Shown here piece by piece: positions 8,832 through 17,108 of a DNA stretch of 64,000 nt. The DNA lies in the NCBI GenBank assembly GCA_020633235.1, contig JACKEA010000002.1, positions 248,001 to 312,000 of the forward strand, read 5' to 3'. A model generated the notes under the pieces. That model worked only from the letters and a program-made list of their open reading frames with translations, had not been told where the DNA came from and did no database searches. The translations under genes were made by a program, and so were the position numbers. Numbering within the stretch: position 1 is the first letter of the stretch; every line of letters starts with the position of its first letter. The stretch comes from Polyangiaceae bacterium (lineage in GTDB: Bacteria > Myxococcota_A > Polyangia > Polyangiales > Polyangiaceae).

Positions 8832-10267
8832 AGTCCTTCGCCATCGCCGCCCTGCTCGTCCTCAGCGCCTGCAGCTCGAGCTCGGATCCCGCCAAGAGCA
8901 ATCCAACGCCGGAAGACGGCGGCACCACACCGCTGCCCGCCGGCAAGCCCGTCAGCGCGGCGGACTTCTGTGACCGCGTCGCGGACGTCGTGTGCAGCTC
9001 CGAATCCGAGTGCTGCAGCGCCGGCAGCGCCGGCTGGCCCGGCGCCGACGACTGCGTCACGAAACAGGTGGCCGCCTGCCGCGGCACCATTGGCGATCTG
9101 GTCGAGGATCCGCGCACCGGTTACGACGCGACAGCGGGCGGCAAGGTGGTCGCAGCCTTGGAAGCGGCCGCCAAGGGCTGCTTCGCCGAGCCCATCAGCG
9201 TGGCGCAGGTGACGACCGCCTTCAAAGGCACCGGAGAGCTCGGCGCCAACTGCACGCCGGAGAGCACCAGCTCCCACGCCCTCATGATCAGCGCCCTTTC
9301 CTGCAGCACGGGCTCGAGCTGCCGGCTGTACCTCAAAGGGGACGGCTCACCGATGGGCGTGTGCGAGGAGCGCAAGGACGACAGCTGCTCCCACGCCTTC
9401 GACTGTCCCTCGAATCAGTGGTGCGATCTGCCCGCCGGCTGGAAGCCGGGCGTGTGGGGAGAGTGCCACCCATTGCGTACGGACGGCTGGAGCTGCGCCA
9501 GCGACCGCGAATGCCAGAGCTCCTTCTGCGACGCCTCCCGCCGCTGCGCGCCCGCCGGGGAACGCCGCTACTGCCTGAGCACGCCCTACGACTCGGCCGT
9601 GAAGGCCGACGCGCCCCTCGCGTACCTGCGCCTTGGCGGCAGCGCGAGCGACGCCTCCGGCAACGGGCTGTCCGCCACTCAGAGCGGCGACCCCGAAAGC
9701 GTCACTCCCGGCGCGCTGGCAGAGGACGACAATCCCGCCACGCACTTCGACGGCGCCGACGACCAAGTGAGCATCGCCGCCGGCAGCTTCTCCGACTCCA
9801 ACGAGCTGTCCATCGAGCTGTGGTTCTCGCGTACGGAGTCTTCCCTGGGGCAGCCGCTGCTCGCCTTCGGGGACGACACCGTCGGTGGTCCGGTGATCGC
9901 CATCGACGGCGAAGGCGCCGTCACCGTCACCTTCGCGGACACCGACGACAACGCCCACGTGCTGAGCTCCGGGGACGCCCACCCGGGTCCGGACGCTTGG
10001 CATCATTTGCTGGTGAGTTACGACGGCTTGACCGCCACGATGCTGCTCGACGGCAAGTCCGTCGCCACGCTGAAGGAAGCCTTCACGGTGCGCCTGAGCG
10101 GTGAGCTGCATCTCGGCTTTGCCGCGCCACAATCCCGTTTTCTGGGCGCTCTCGACGAGGTCGCGATCTACCCCAAGGCCCTGAAAGACGGCCGTACGCT
10201 GCTCCACTACCAGATCGGCAAGAAGGGTCCGGAGCGGACTTGGCCGCTTTTCTCGTGGTTCGAGTAA
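8828..10267 (+). CDS. Cys-rich lipoprotein with C-terminal LamG-like domain
   Basis: A 479-aa protein starting at a GTG that overlaps the preceding stop (GTGA). The signal ends in VLSAC with lipidated Cys near 15. The first half is rich in paired cysteines (CSSESECC, CSTGSSC, CEERKDDSC, CPSNQWC, CASDRECQSSFC), a pattern common in secreted myxobacterial proteins. Residues from about 250 form a concanavalin-A/LamG domain with FDGADDQVSIA, SIELWFSR, LLVSYDG and ALDEVAIYPKAL. Such domains bind glycans or proteins. Its N-terminal Cys-rich part resembles the product of 21722-22474, so the two are probably distant paralogues. Last gene of the operon beginning at 5908; cell-surface location inferred. 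Confidence 0.85.
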   Translation: MKSFAIAALLVLSACSSSSDPAKSNPTPEDGGTTPLPAGKPVSAADFCDRVADVVCSSESECCSAGSAGWPGADDCVTKQVAACRGTIGDLVEDPRTGYDATAGGKVVAALEAAAKGCFAEPISVAQVTTAFKGTGELGANCTPESTSSHALMISALSCSTGSSCRLYLKGDGSPMGVCEERKDDSCSHAFDCPSNQWCDLPAGWKPGVWGECHPLRTDGWSCASDRECQSSFCDASRRCAPAGERRYCLSTPYDSAVKADAPLAYLRLGGSASDASGNGLSATQSGDPESVTPGALAEDDNPATHFDGADDQVSIAAGSFSDSNELSIELWFSRTESSLGQPLLAFGDDTVGGPVIAIDGEGAVTVTFADTDDNAHVLSSGDAHPGPDAWHHLLVSYDGLTATMLLDGKSVATLKEAFTVRLSGELHLGFAAPQSRFLGALDEVAIYPKALKDGRTLLHYQIGKKGPERTWPLFSWFE

Positions 10268-10317
10268 GGGGGGCTCGACAGCGGGCACCGATGTGACCAA
10301 ATTTGCTCGACCCTCGG

Positions 10318-10662
10318 ATGCCCACACGCGGACCGAACGACAAACCAGAGCATGATGGCGACCTCGCCGTAGAGGAACGCCAGAAGACCAAGCGGCCTCG
10401 CAAGTACCACGTGGTCTTCCACAACGACGACTACACCACCATGGAGTTCGTCGTTCACGTGCTGGAGAAGTTCTTCCACAAGAACGAGACCGAGGCGACC
10501 CACATCATGCTGGAGGTCCACCACAAGGGCTACGGCATCGTGGGTGTGTTCACGCGGGACATCGCCGAATCCAAGGTGGAGCAGGTGATGGCCTACGCGA
10601 AGAAGCACGGCCATCCGCTGCGCGTCACGGCAGAGCCGGCGGACGACGGAGAAGAAGAGTGA
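10318..10662 (+). CDS. clpS: ClpS adaptor of the ClpAP protease
   Basis: A 114-aa protein with the ClpS core: YHVVFHNDDYTTMEFVVHVL, which holds the conserved N-degron-binding Asn-Asp and Met, followed by a helix and YGIVGVFTRDIAESKVEQV. ClpS delivers N-end-rule substrates to ClpA. The N-terminus is a charged, disordered extension as usual. I chose the ATG at 10318 over an in-frame TTG 15 bases upstream. The stop overlaps the GTG start of clpA by four bases, so adaptor and unfoldase are coupled. Confidence 0.95.
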   Translation: MPTRGPNDKPEHDGDLAVEERQKTKRPRKYHVVFHNDDYTTMEFVVHVLEKFFHKNETEATHIMLEVHHKGYGIVGVFTRDIAESKVEQVMAYAKKHGHPLRVTAEPADDGEEE

Positions 10663-12941
10663 AAGTCAGCGCCGAGGTCGAAATCGCCCTGTCCCTCGCC
10701 TTGAACGAGGCGCAGCGGCGCCGTCACGATCTGATGACAGTGGAGCACTTGCTCTACGCCCTGCTCCACGACGAAGGCACCGCCGTCGTCGTGAGGAAGA
10801 GCGGCGGCAACGTGGACGCCATCAAGAAGGCCCTCGCCAAGGTGCTCGACGAAGAGCTGCCGGAGGTCCCGGAAGGCCGCCCGGTGAGCCCCGCCCCCAG
10901 CCGCGGCTTCCAGCGCGTCTTGAACCGCGCCGCCATCCACGTGGAGTCCAGCGGCAAGGAAGAGCTCACCGGCAAGAACCTGCTCGTGGCCATCTTCGCC
11001 GAGGTCGATTCCCCCGCCGTGGCCATCCTCGCGGACCACGGCGTCACCCGTTACGACGTCGTGAGCTACATCTCCCACGGCGTCTCCAAGGACGGCGAAG
11101 ACGACGACCTCGAGCCCATGACCGAGGGCGACGAAGAGGGCGGTGATGGCGAAGCGGAGCCGGTGAAGGATCCGCTCGACAAATTCGCCGTGAACCTCAA
11201 CGAGCGCGCGAAAGAAGGCGGCATCGAGCCGCTGGTGGGTCGCGAGAAGGAGATCCGCCGCGCCATCCAGGTGCTCGCGCGCCGCAAGAAGAACAACCCC
11301 TTGTTCGTGGGGGACGCCGGCGTGGGCAAGACCGCCATCGTGGAGGGCCTCGCCGCCAAGGTCGTGGCCAAAGAGGTCCCCAGCGCCATCGCGGACGCCG
11401 AGATCTTCGCCTTGGACATGGGCTCCCTGGTGGCCGGCACCAAGTTCCGCGGCGACTTCGAGAACCGGGTCAAGGCGGTGATCAAGGCGCTGGAGAAGAA
11501 GCCCGGCGCCATCCTGTTCGTGGACGAAATGCACACCGTGGTCGGCGCCGGCGCTGCCAGCGGTGGCAGCCTGGACGCCGCCAATCTGCTCAAGCCCGCT
11601 CTCGCCAGCGGCAAGCTCCGCTGCATCGGCGCCACCACCTTCGAGGAATATCGCAGCCACCTCGAGCGGGACCGTGCGCTGGCGCGCCGCTTCCAGAAGA
11701 TCGAGGTGCTCGAGCCCACGCTCGACGAAACCATCGAGATCCTCAAGGGCCTCAGGCCTCGCTACGAAGAATTCCACCACGTCAGCTACGAAGACGAAGC
11801 GCTGGAGGCCTCCGGCAAGCTCGCCCAGAAGCACCTGCACGATCGCAAGCTGCCGGACAAGGCCATCGACTTGATGGACGAAGCCGGCGCCGACGCCAAG
11901 CTGGAAGAGGGCGATGGCGCCGTGGTCGGCGTCGATCGCATCGAGACGGTGGTGGCGCGCATGGCGCAGATCCCGCCACGGCAGGTGTCCACGGACGACA
12001 AGAGCGCGCTCAAGAGCCTGGAAGTGGATCTCAAGCGCGTGGTGTTCGGCCAAGATCGCGCCATGAAGGAGCTCGCCACCGCGGTGAAGCTCTCCCGCGC
12101 CGGCCTCCGCCCCCCGGACAAGCCCATTGGCTCGTACCTCTTCACCGGACCCACCGGCGTCGGCAAGACGGAAGCCGCACGCCAGCTGGCCAAGACCATG
12201 GGCATCGAGCTCGTGCGCTTCGACATGAGCGAGTACCAGGAGCGCCACACCGTCTCCCGCCTGATCGGCGCGCCGCCGGGCTACGTCGGCTTCGATCGCG
12301 GCGGTCTGCTCACGGAAGCGGTCGCCAAGACGCCCCACTGTGTGCTCCTGCTCGACGAGATAGAAAAGGCTCACCCCGACGTCTTCAACGTGCTCTTGCA
12401 GGTGATGGACCACGGGTCACTCACCGACAACAACGGCAAGAAGAGCGACTTTCGCCACGTGGTCATCATCATGACCAGCAACGTCGGTGCCGCGGATCTC
12501 GCCCGCCGCCCGCTGGGCTTCGGCGAGCGCAGCAGTGCCGGTGGCGACGAGATCGCCTTCAAGAGCACCTTCAGCCCGGAGTTCCGCAATCGCCTGGACG
12601 CACGCATCTCCTTCGACCCGCTGACCCCGGACGTGATGGAGCGTGTGGTGGACAAGTTCATCCTCGAGCTGGACGCGCAGCTCGCCGAGCGCGACGTCAC
12701 CGTCAGCCTCACGGATCGCGCGCGCCTCTACCTCGCGGAGAAGGGCTACGACAAGGACATGGGCGCTCGTCCCCTCGCCCGCCTGATCCAAGACGAGATC
12801 AAGCGCCCCTTGGGCGACGAGCTCTTGTTCGGCCAGCTCGAGCACGGTGGCCACGTCTCCGTGGACTACCGCGAAGGCGCCATCGCCTTCGACGTGAAGG
12901 GCGCAGAGAAGAAGCCGAAGAAGAAGAAGGAAAAGGCCTAA
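10659..12941 (+). CDS. clpA: ClpA, ATP-dependent Clp protease unfoldase subunit
   Basis: A 760-aa double AAA+ unfoldase. The N-terminal Clp repeat domain (about 1-145) binds ClpS. D1 has Walker A GDAGVGKT near residue 218 and Walker B ILFVDEMH; D2 has Walker A GPTGVGKT near 497, Walker B VLLLDEIE and the arginine-finger region FSPEFRNRLDA. Between D2 motifs LGFGERSS provides an LGF tripeptide at the place of the IGL/IGF ClpP-binding loop. A Lys-rich tail (EKKPKKKKEKA) ends the protein. The GTG start overlaps the clpS stop. No clpP is in the window. A copy of the dispersed 3-prime element follows the stop. Confidence 0.96.
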   Translation: MKVSAEVEIALSLALNEAQRRRHDLMTVEHLLYALLHDEGTAVVVRKSGGNVDAIKKALAKVLDEELPEVPEGRPVSPAPSRGFQRVLNRAAIHVESSGKEELTGKNLLVAIFAEVDSPAVAILADHGVTRYDVVSYISHGVSKDGEDDDLEPMTEGDEEGGDGEAEPVKDPLDKFAVNLNERAKEGGIEPLVGREKEIRRAIQVLARRKKNNPLFVGDAGVGKTAIVEGLAAKVVAKEVPSAIADAEIFALDMGSLVAGTKFRGDFENRVKAVIKALEKKPGAILFVDEMHTVVGAGAASGGSLDAANLLKPALASGKLRCIGATTFEEYRSHLERDRALARRFQKIEVLEPTLDETIEILKGLRPRYEEFHHVSYEDEALEASGKLAQKHLHDRKLPDKAIDLMDEAGADAKLEEGDGAVVGVDRIETVVARMAQIPPRQVSTDDKSALKSLEVDLKRVVFGQDRAMKELATAVKLSRAGLRPPDKPIGSYLFTGPTGVGKTEAARQLAKTMGIELVRFDMSEYQERHTVSRLIGAPPGYVGFDRGGLLTEAVAKTPHCVLLLDEIEKAHPDVFNVLLQVMDHGSLTDNNGKKSDFRHVVIIMTSNVGAADLARRPLGFGERSSAGGDEIAFKSTFSPEFRNRLDARISFDPLTPDVMERVVDKFILELDAQLAERDVTVSLTDRARLYLAEKGYDKDMGARPLARLIQDEIKRPLGDELLFGQLEHGGHVSVDYREGAIAFDVKGAEKKPKKKKEKA

Positions 12942-12960
12942 CCGCCTCTCCCCCGAAAGA

Positions 12961-12976
12961 TTGTTGGTCCGGCGCG
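12961..12976 (+). repeat. Dispersed 3-prime element, copy 3
   Basis: TTGTTGGTCCGGCGCG lies 19 bases after the clpA stop in sense orientation, directly after AAAGA. It matches the consensus at all variable positions allowed (Y, K, S, S). Confidence 0.55.
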
Positions 12977-13081
12977 AACCCCGTCGCGCCCTCGAAGCTT
13001 CCGTGGCGTCACGTCGACGACCGTCGCAGCCTGCGCGGATCTCGGCTTGGCGGCGCTCGGCGGAGGTCGCATCATCGGTCC

Positions 13082-13906
13082 ATGGCCTGGCGGCTCCCCC
13101 TCGCGGTTTCGATGGCACTTTCGCTTTGGATTTCTGGGTGTGGGAGCTCGGACTCCGACGCCAGCGGCGGAAAGTGCAAGCTGAACGACTGGACGTTCAG
13201 CGGAAGTGTGGATGGACAAGACATCTCCGGAACCATCGCCGGTCGCGGAGCACAGAACGGCGCAAGCGTCGGTCCCTGGGAACAGAAGATCTTCTTCGTC
13301 CACGGTCTGCTCCGGGCCTGGGGAGACGCGCCGGCCGCGGACAAGGAGATGGTCACGGGCAAGGGCCTGCTCTCCGCGCCTCCCTCTTCGTTTCTCGCCG
13401 GCGCTCAGCTCTTCAGCGACAGCACCAGCCTGCAGTATGGATTCCCCTTCTCGACGGTTCACCTCGAAGGCCTGCATCGGGTCGGCACTTGCCCCGGCAC
13501 GCCGGTGAGCGGATCGCTCTCGGGCTGCTTCGGCTTCGGCTTGCAGTCGTCGTGCGCGAACCCGAACACGCTGAGCGGAACGCTGGACGGCACGTCGATT
13601 TCGCTGAGCTCGAACGGGGCGGGCACGGTAACGACGGACCAGCCGCCGCCCGGCTACACGCACTACTTCGTCGACTTCGACGACGGCAGCACCCTCCAGC
13701 TCCAGAGTGACCCGGCCCTGGACGGTGTCCTGCTGCTTTCCGATCAGAGCAGTGATCCCGGAGCCGTCTATTGTATGGACTCGGTGACGGTCTCCACTCA
13801 GGGCAACGACAAGACGATCACCGTCGACAAGGTGTCGCGCGCCGGAGCGATGCCCGGCAACGCCGTGGCCGGCGCCATCGACATGACGTTCTGCCTGACC
13901 CCGTAG
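13082..13906 (+). CDS. Uncharacterised lipoprotein
   Basis: A 274-aa protein with the signal MAWRLPLAVSMALSLWISGC, lipidated Cys at 20, followed by a short Ser/Asp/Gly linker. The remainder is rich in small and polar residues with predicted beta strands and five further cysteines; I recognise no domain. It stands alone, between clpA and a degenerate stretch. The ATG at 13082 was chosen because it begins the signal peptide. Surface-exposed location is inferred from the lipobox only. Confidence 0.75.
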   Translation: MAWRLPLAVSMALSLWISGCGSSDSDASGGKCKLNDWTFSGSVDGQDISGTIAGRGAQNGASVGPWEQKIFFVHGLLRAWGDAPAADKEMVTGKGLLSAPPSSFLAGAQLFSDSTSLQYGFPFSTVHLEGLHRVGTCPGTPVSGSLSGCFGFGLQSSCANPNTLSGTLDGTSISLSSNGAGTVTTDQPPPGYTHYFVDFDDGSTLQLQSDPALDGVLLLSDQSSDPGAVYCMDSVTVSTQGNDKTITVDKVSRAGAMPGNAVAGAIDMTFCLTP

Positions 13907-14045
13907 CGGCGTCAGGGGTCGACCTGTTCCGTCGCGCCGAGCTTCAGCCCCCCGGCAGGGTCACCAGCGCAACGAACGCGTCCGCGTCGCCACCGGTCGT
14001 CGGCTTGCCGAACACCGCAACGTCCCCGGACACCATGCCGACGGT

Positions 14046-14354
14046 GTGGTCGTGGACGAGACCGGCGTGTACTGGACCTCGCTGGATGGCCGGGTGCACC
14101 AGGCGAACCTGGACGGCAGCGGCTCTCGCGTCCTCGTCCCGTATGTGAGCCACCCGCGAGGCCTCGCCATCGACGGCACGTACGTCTACTTCGCGGCGGA
14201 GCACGAGCGGGCCGTCTTTCGGGTGCCCAAGGCCGGTGGGCTCATCGAGGTGATGGCGCCGTCCCAGGCGCTGCCGTACGCCGTCGCGGAGAGTGGCGAC
14301 TACGTGTACTGGTCCAATACCGAAGACTCGACGATCTCTCGCATGCACAAGTAG
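14046..14354 (+). pseudogene. Propeller-repeat fragment (gene remnant)
   Basis: About 102 codons with two to three blades of a lipoprotein propeller of the kind found in myxobacteria: VVVDETGVYWTSLDG, PRGLAIDGTYVYFAAEH and PYAVAESGDYVYWSNTED. Normal members have a signal peptide and six or more blades. Here no signal peptide precedes it: the open frame upstream to 13907 is in phase but reads Arg/His-rich sequence unlike the family. It is probably the 3-prime end of a gene that lost its front, although a short expressed protein is possible. Confidence 0.45.
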
Positions 14355-14394
14355 CGGCGCGCCGGCATCTCCGCCCATTTGCCGCGGGTGGTTC

Positions 14395-14410
14395 CGCGGC
14401 GAACCAACAT
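14395..14410 (-). repeat. Dispersed 3-prime element, weaker copy 4
   Basis: Minus-strand reading ATGTTGGTTCGCCGCG, 14 of 16 matches to the consensus. It lies between two plus-strand genes, so no sense gene is assigned to it; a decayed minus-strand neighbour is possible. Confidence 0.35.
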
Positions 14411-14442
14411 TCTGCTGCTGGGAGAGCCCCGGAGTCGTGCAC

Positions 14443-14460
14443 CTCGGGGTAACTCGGGGT
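14443..14460 (+). promoter_or_regulatory. Tandem CTCGGGGT direct repeats upstream of a sigma-54 promoter
   Basis: CTCGGGGT occurs at 14443-14450 and again at 14453-14460, ten bases apart, which is one helical turn. The pair lies about 93-110 bases upstream of the predicted start from the sigma-54 promoter at 14527, where enhancer-binding proteins usually bind. Binding is inferred. Confidence 0.35.
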
Positions 14461-14526
14461 CGAGAACTGGTACCCACGCGCTACAGGACGACGCGGCCCC
14501 GCAGCCCTAGACCCGTGAAATGTCGA

Positions 14527-14542
14527 TGGCACATGGCTTGCT
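14527..14542 (+). promoter_or_regulatory. Sigma-54 (-24/-12) promoter
   Basis: TGGCAC-ATGGC-TTGCT matches the sigma-54 consensus at every conserved base. The predicted transcription start is about 14553, only two bases before the ATG at 14555, so the mRNA may be nearly leaderless. The spacing from TTGC to ATG (13 bases) is the same as at 26144-26172. Confidence 0.7.
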
Positions 14543-14554
14543 GAATGCGATCGC

Positions 14555-15526
14555 ATGCTCACTCGCCGTTCCTCCCGTTGGTCCACCGCCCTGTCCGCAG
14601 GGCTCCTGTTCGTCACCCTGCTCGGCTGCAAGAAGGTGAAGCAGCTGGTCTCCGGAAAGCAGGAGAGCAAGTGCGCGAGCTTTTCGGCGTGCGAGAGCGC
14701 TTGCAACGGCAGCGACACCCTCGCCTGCATCAAGCTCGGAGACATGCACCGCACGGAAGCGCACGGCAGCTTGGGCAAGTGGAACCCGGAAGCGGCCAAG
14801 GCCGCGTACGACAAGGCATGCAAGGCCGACCTCCAGCTCGGCTGCGCCAAGCTCGCCAGCATGAGCTCCTACGAGACCATCAAGTCCTACGAGCTGGCGG
14901 ACAAGGCCTGCAAGGACAAGGTGGCGCTCGGATGTGCCGTCGCCGGCTCCATCCTCGCCAGCGGACGTGAGTATCCCGACGGCAAGATCGAGAAGAAGCA
15001 GCCGGAAGCGCGGGCGCTCCTCGACCAGGAGTGCAAGAGCGGGATGTACGAGAGTTGCGTCGTCTTGGGGGACAACTACTACTTCGACTTCGGCGACCCC
15101 GAAAAGCGCCCCTTGGCCACGGCGCTGTACACGTCCGCCTGCGATCACGGCGTCGCGCGCGGCTGTTTCTCCCTCGGAGCCTTCGTGGAGGACGACGACG
15201 CCGCGAGCCTGCGCTTGCTGGCCAAGGCCTGCGACACAGGCCTGGCCGGCGGCCTCGAGCAGCGCGACAACGCGTGTCGCGTGGAGGCCGAAAAGCACCT
15301 CAAGTGGCTCGAAACCCATGAGGTCCAGCTGTACATCGCGGAAGGGCGACCCAAGCCAGGCACCAGCGCTGCTCGGGGCTTTCGCTTCAAGCTCGACATC
15401 GACACCACCTACCAAGCACGCAAAGCCCGCCTCCGCAAGATCGCGCCCTACGCCTGTGACATGGGCTCCTCGGACGCGTGCAAGCTGGTCGCCGACAACG
15501 CCACGCGCTTCGCCAAGGAGATCTGA
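14555..15526 (+). CDS. Sel1-like repeat lipoprotein
   Basis: A 323-aa lipoprotein with signal MLTRRSSRWSTALSAGLLFVTLLGC, lipidated Cys near 25. The mature part has Sel1/HcpA-like helical repeats of about 36 residues with disulfide-type cysteines: AKAAYDKACKADLQLGCAKL, DKACKDKVALGCAVAGS, YTSACDHGVARGCFSLG and LAKACDTGLAGG. Such alpha/alpha solenoids mediate protein-protein contacts in the envelope. The gene is directly preceded by a perfect sigma-54 promoter. Its stop lies two bases from the stop of the convergent di-haem gene, so transcription from the two sides collides. Confidence 0.87.
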   Translation: MLTRRSSRWSTALSAGLLFVTLLGCKKVKQLVSGKQESKCASFSACESACNGSDTLACIKLGDMHRTEAHGSLGKWNPEAAKAAYDKACKADLQLGCAKLASMSSYETIKSYELADKACKDKVALGCAVAGSILASGREYPDGKIEKKQPEARALLDQECKSGMYESCVVLGDNYYFDFGDPEKRPLATALYTSACDHGVARGCFSLGAFVEDDDAASLRLLAKACDTGLAGGLEQRDNACRVEAEKHLKWLETHEVQLYIAEGRPKPGTSAARGFRFKLDIDTTYQARKARLRKIAPYACDMGSSDACKLVADNATRFAKEI

Positions 15527-15527
15527 A

Positions 15528-17108
15528 TCAGCGCACGCCCACGCGGGGCACGGAAGTCTCGGCGGTGAGCGTCTTCAAGAACGGCACCAGGCCCCACTGG
15601 GCGGTCTCGCCGAACGGCGAAAGCCAGGGCTCGCGCCCGCCGACGGCGCGTGGATCGTCCGGCGGTAGGCCGCCGCTGCCGTAGGCGACGGTCACGTCCG
15701 AGAGCGCCCCTTGCTTGCCGCCGTGGCCGAAGAACGAGAGCTCTGCGACGCCGCGGAGCGACGGCGTCTTGAATTGGCCCAGCAGGGCGGCGCTCGCGTG
15801 CGCGCGCTGGCCGAGCGCCGGCGCGGCGCTGTAGGGACCGTCGGCGCGAAACTCGCTTTCGGCCCAGGCAGCGATGCCGTCCGCGCGACCGCGATCCGCG
15901 TGACCGTCGGCGCGGCCCGTGGCCACGCGGGTCACGTGAAAGGCGTCGTCCGTCAGGCGTGGTCCCCAGTGACACTGGGTGCAGCCGGAGCGCGCGAACA
16001 CCACGAGACCGTACTTCTCGTCCTCGCTGAGGGCGGAGAAGTCGCCCAACACGTAGGCGTCGAAGCGCGTGGGCCGCACGCGGAACGTGCGCTCATAGGC
16101 GGCGATGGCCTTGCCGGCATTCACGAACACCCGCGTCGCGTCCGGGGCCGCCGCGGGGAACGCCGCGCGGTAGGCGTCGCCGTGGGCGCCGAGCACGCGC
16201 GCGGACACATCCTCTCGCGACGACGCCATCTCCTTCGGATTTTCGAAGGGCAAGAGCGCCTGCGCCCACAGCGTGTCGGCGCGGCCGTCCCACATCTGCC
16301 AGCGCGCGTGGGCGGACAGCGCGATGGACGGCGTCCGGCGATCGCCGAGGGCCGCGCCCAACGCCTGAGGGCGCGCGTCCGACAGCGCCTTCGCGGGATC
16401 GTGGCAGGTCGCGCAGGACACGTCCTTCGAGGACGAGAGCCCAGCGTCGAAGAACAGCGCCTTGCCCAAGCGTCGCGCCGCCGGCGAGTCGGCCACCTCG
16501 TTCGTGGGATCCGGCGGCGGCGCGCCGGGCACCTCGGCCATGGCCTGGAACAGGCGCCACTCGTTGTCGTGGAACAAGCCGTCCACCAGCTCTTCGTGTG
16601 GGTCCGGCGGAGGCTCGCCCAACGCCGCGGCCACGCGACCGCGAAGCTCGAAGGTCGACGGATTGGCGAGGCTGTCGACGACCTCCATCGACGCCTCGTC
16701 CACGAGCAGCACCCGCGGCAACATGCCCGGCGCTCCGAAGGCGAACCCGGAGTCGATGCCTACGGGTACACCCGCAGCGCGCTCCATCTGCCACGCCGCG
16801 GCGTCGTCCACCTCGGCGGGGGCGTTGTCGCGATCCGTGGTCATCAGATCGAGGCGATCCACGCGCCCCCGGAGCTCGCCCAGCGCGTCGTCGAAGTGCG
16901 CCGCGGTGTCGCGACTGGTGCCACACCAGGCGCCCCCCGTCTCCAGGATCACGAGCAGGCGCGACCCCGAGAAGTCCCCCAGCGTGATGCGCGCGGGCTT
17001 CCCGCTCGCGTTCACGCCCTCGAAGGCGAGCTCGGCCCGCGATGCCGGTTCACGCGGGCCGCACGCGACCACGCTCGCGACCAAAGCGACGGCAAGAGCC
17101 AGTCTCAT
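15528..17108 (-). CDS. Thioredoxin-like / MauG-type di-haem cytochrome c peroxidase fusion lipoprotein
   Basis: A 526-aa lipoprotein (signal MRLALAVALVASVVAC). Residues about 25-190 look like a thioredoxin/AhpC-type fold (ITLGDFSGSRLLVILETGGAWCGTS, then MLPRVLLVDE), but the redox CxxC is replaced by WCGTS, so thiol-disulfide activity is doubtful. From about 220 on it is a bacterial cytochrome c peroxidase/MauG domain with two c-type haem sites, CATCHD and CTQCHW, and GRADTLWAQALLPFENPKEM. It would receive electrons at the outer face of a membrane and reduce peroxide or oxidise a protein. The ATG overlaps the stop of the upstream YCF48-like lipoprotein (ATGA), so the two are coupled. Confidence 0.85.
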   Translation of the reverse strand: MRLALAVALVASVVACGPREPASRAELAFEGVNASGKPARITLGDFSGSRLLVILETGGAWCGTSRDTAAHFDDALGELRGRVDRLDLMTTDRDNAPAEVDDAAAWQMERAAGVPVGIDSGFAFGAPGMLPRVLLVDEASMEVVDSLANPSTFELRGRVAAALGEPPPDPHEELVDGLFHDNEWRLFQAMAEVPGAPPPDPTNEVADSPAARRLGKALFFDAGLSSSKDVSCATCHDPAKALSDARPQALGAALGDRRTPSIALSAHARWQMWDGRADTLWAQALLPFENPKEMASSREDVSARVLGAHGDAYRAAFPAAAPDATRVFVNAGKAIAAYERTFRVRPTRFDAYVLGDFSALSEDEKYGLVVFARSGCTQCHWGPRLTDDAFHVTRVATGRADGHADRGRADGIAAWAESEFRADGPYSAAPALGQRAHASAALLGQFKTPSLRGVAELSFFGHGGKQGALSDVTVAYGSGGLPPDDPRAVGGREPWLSPFGETAQWGLVPFLKTLTAETSVPRVGVR

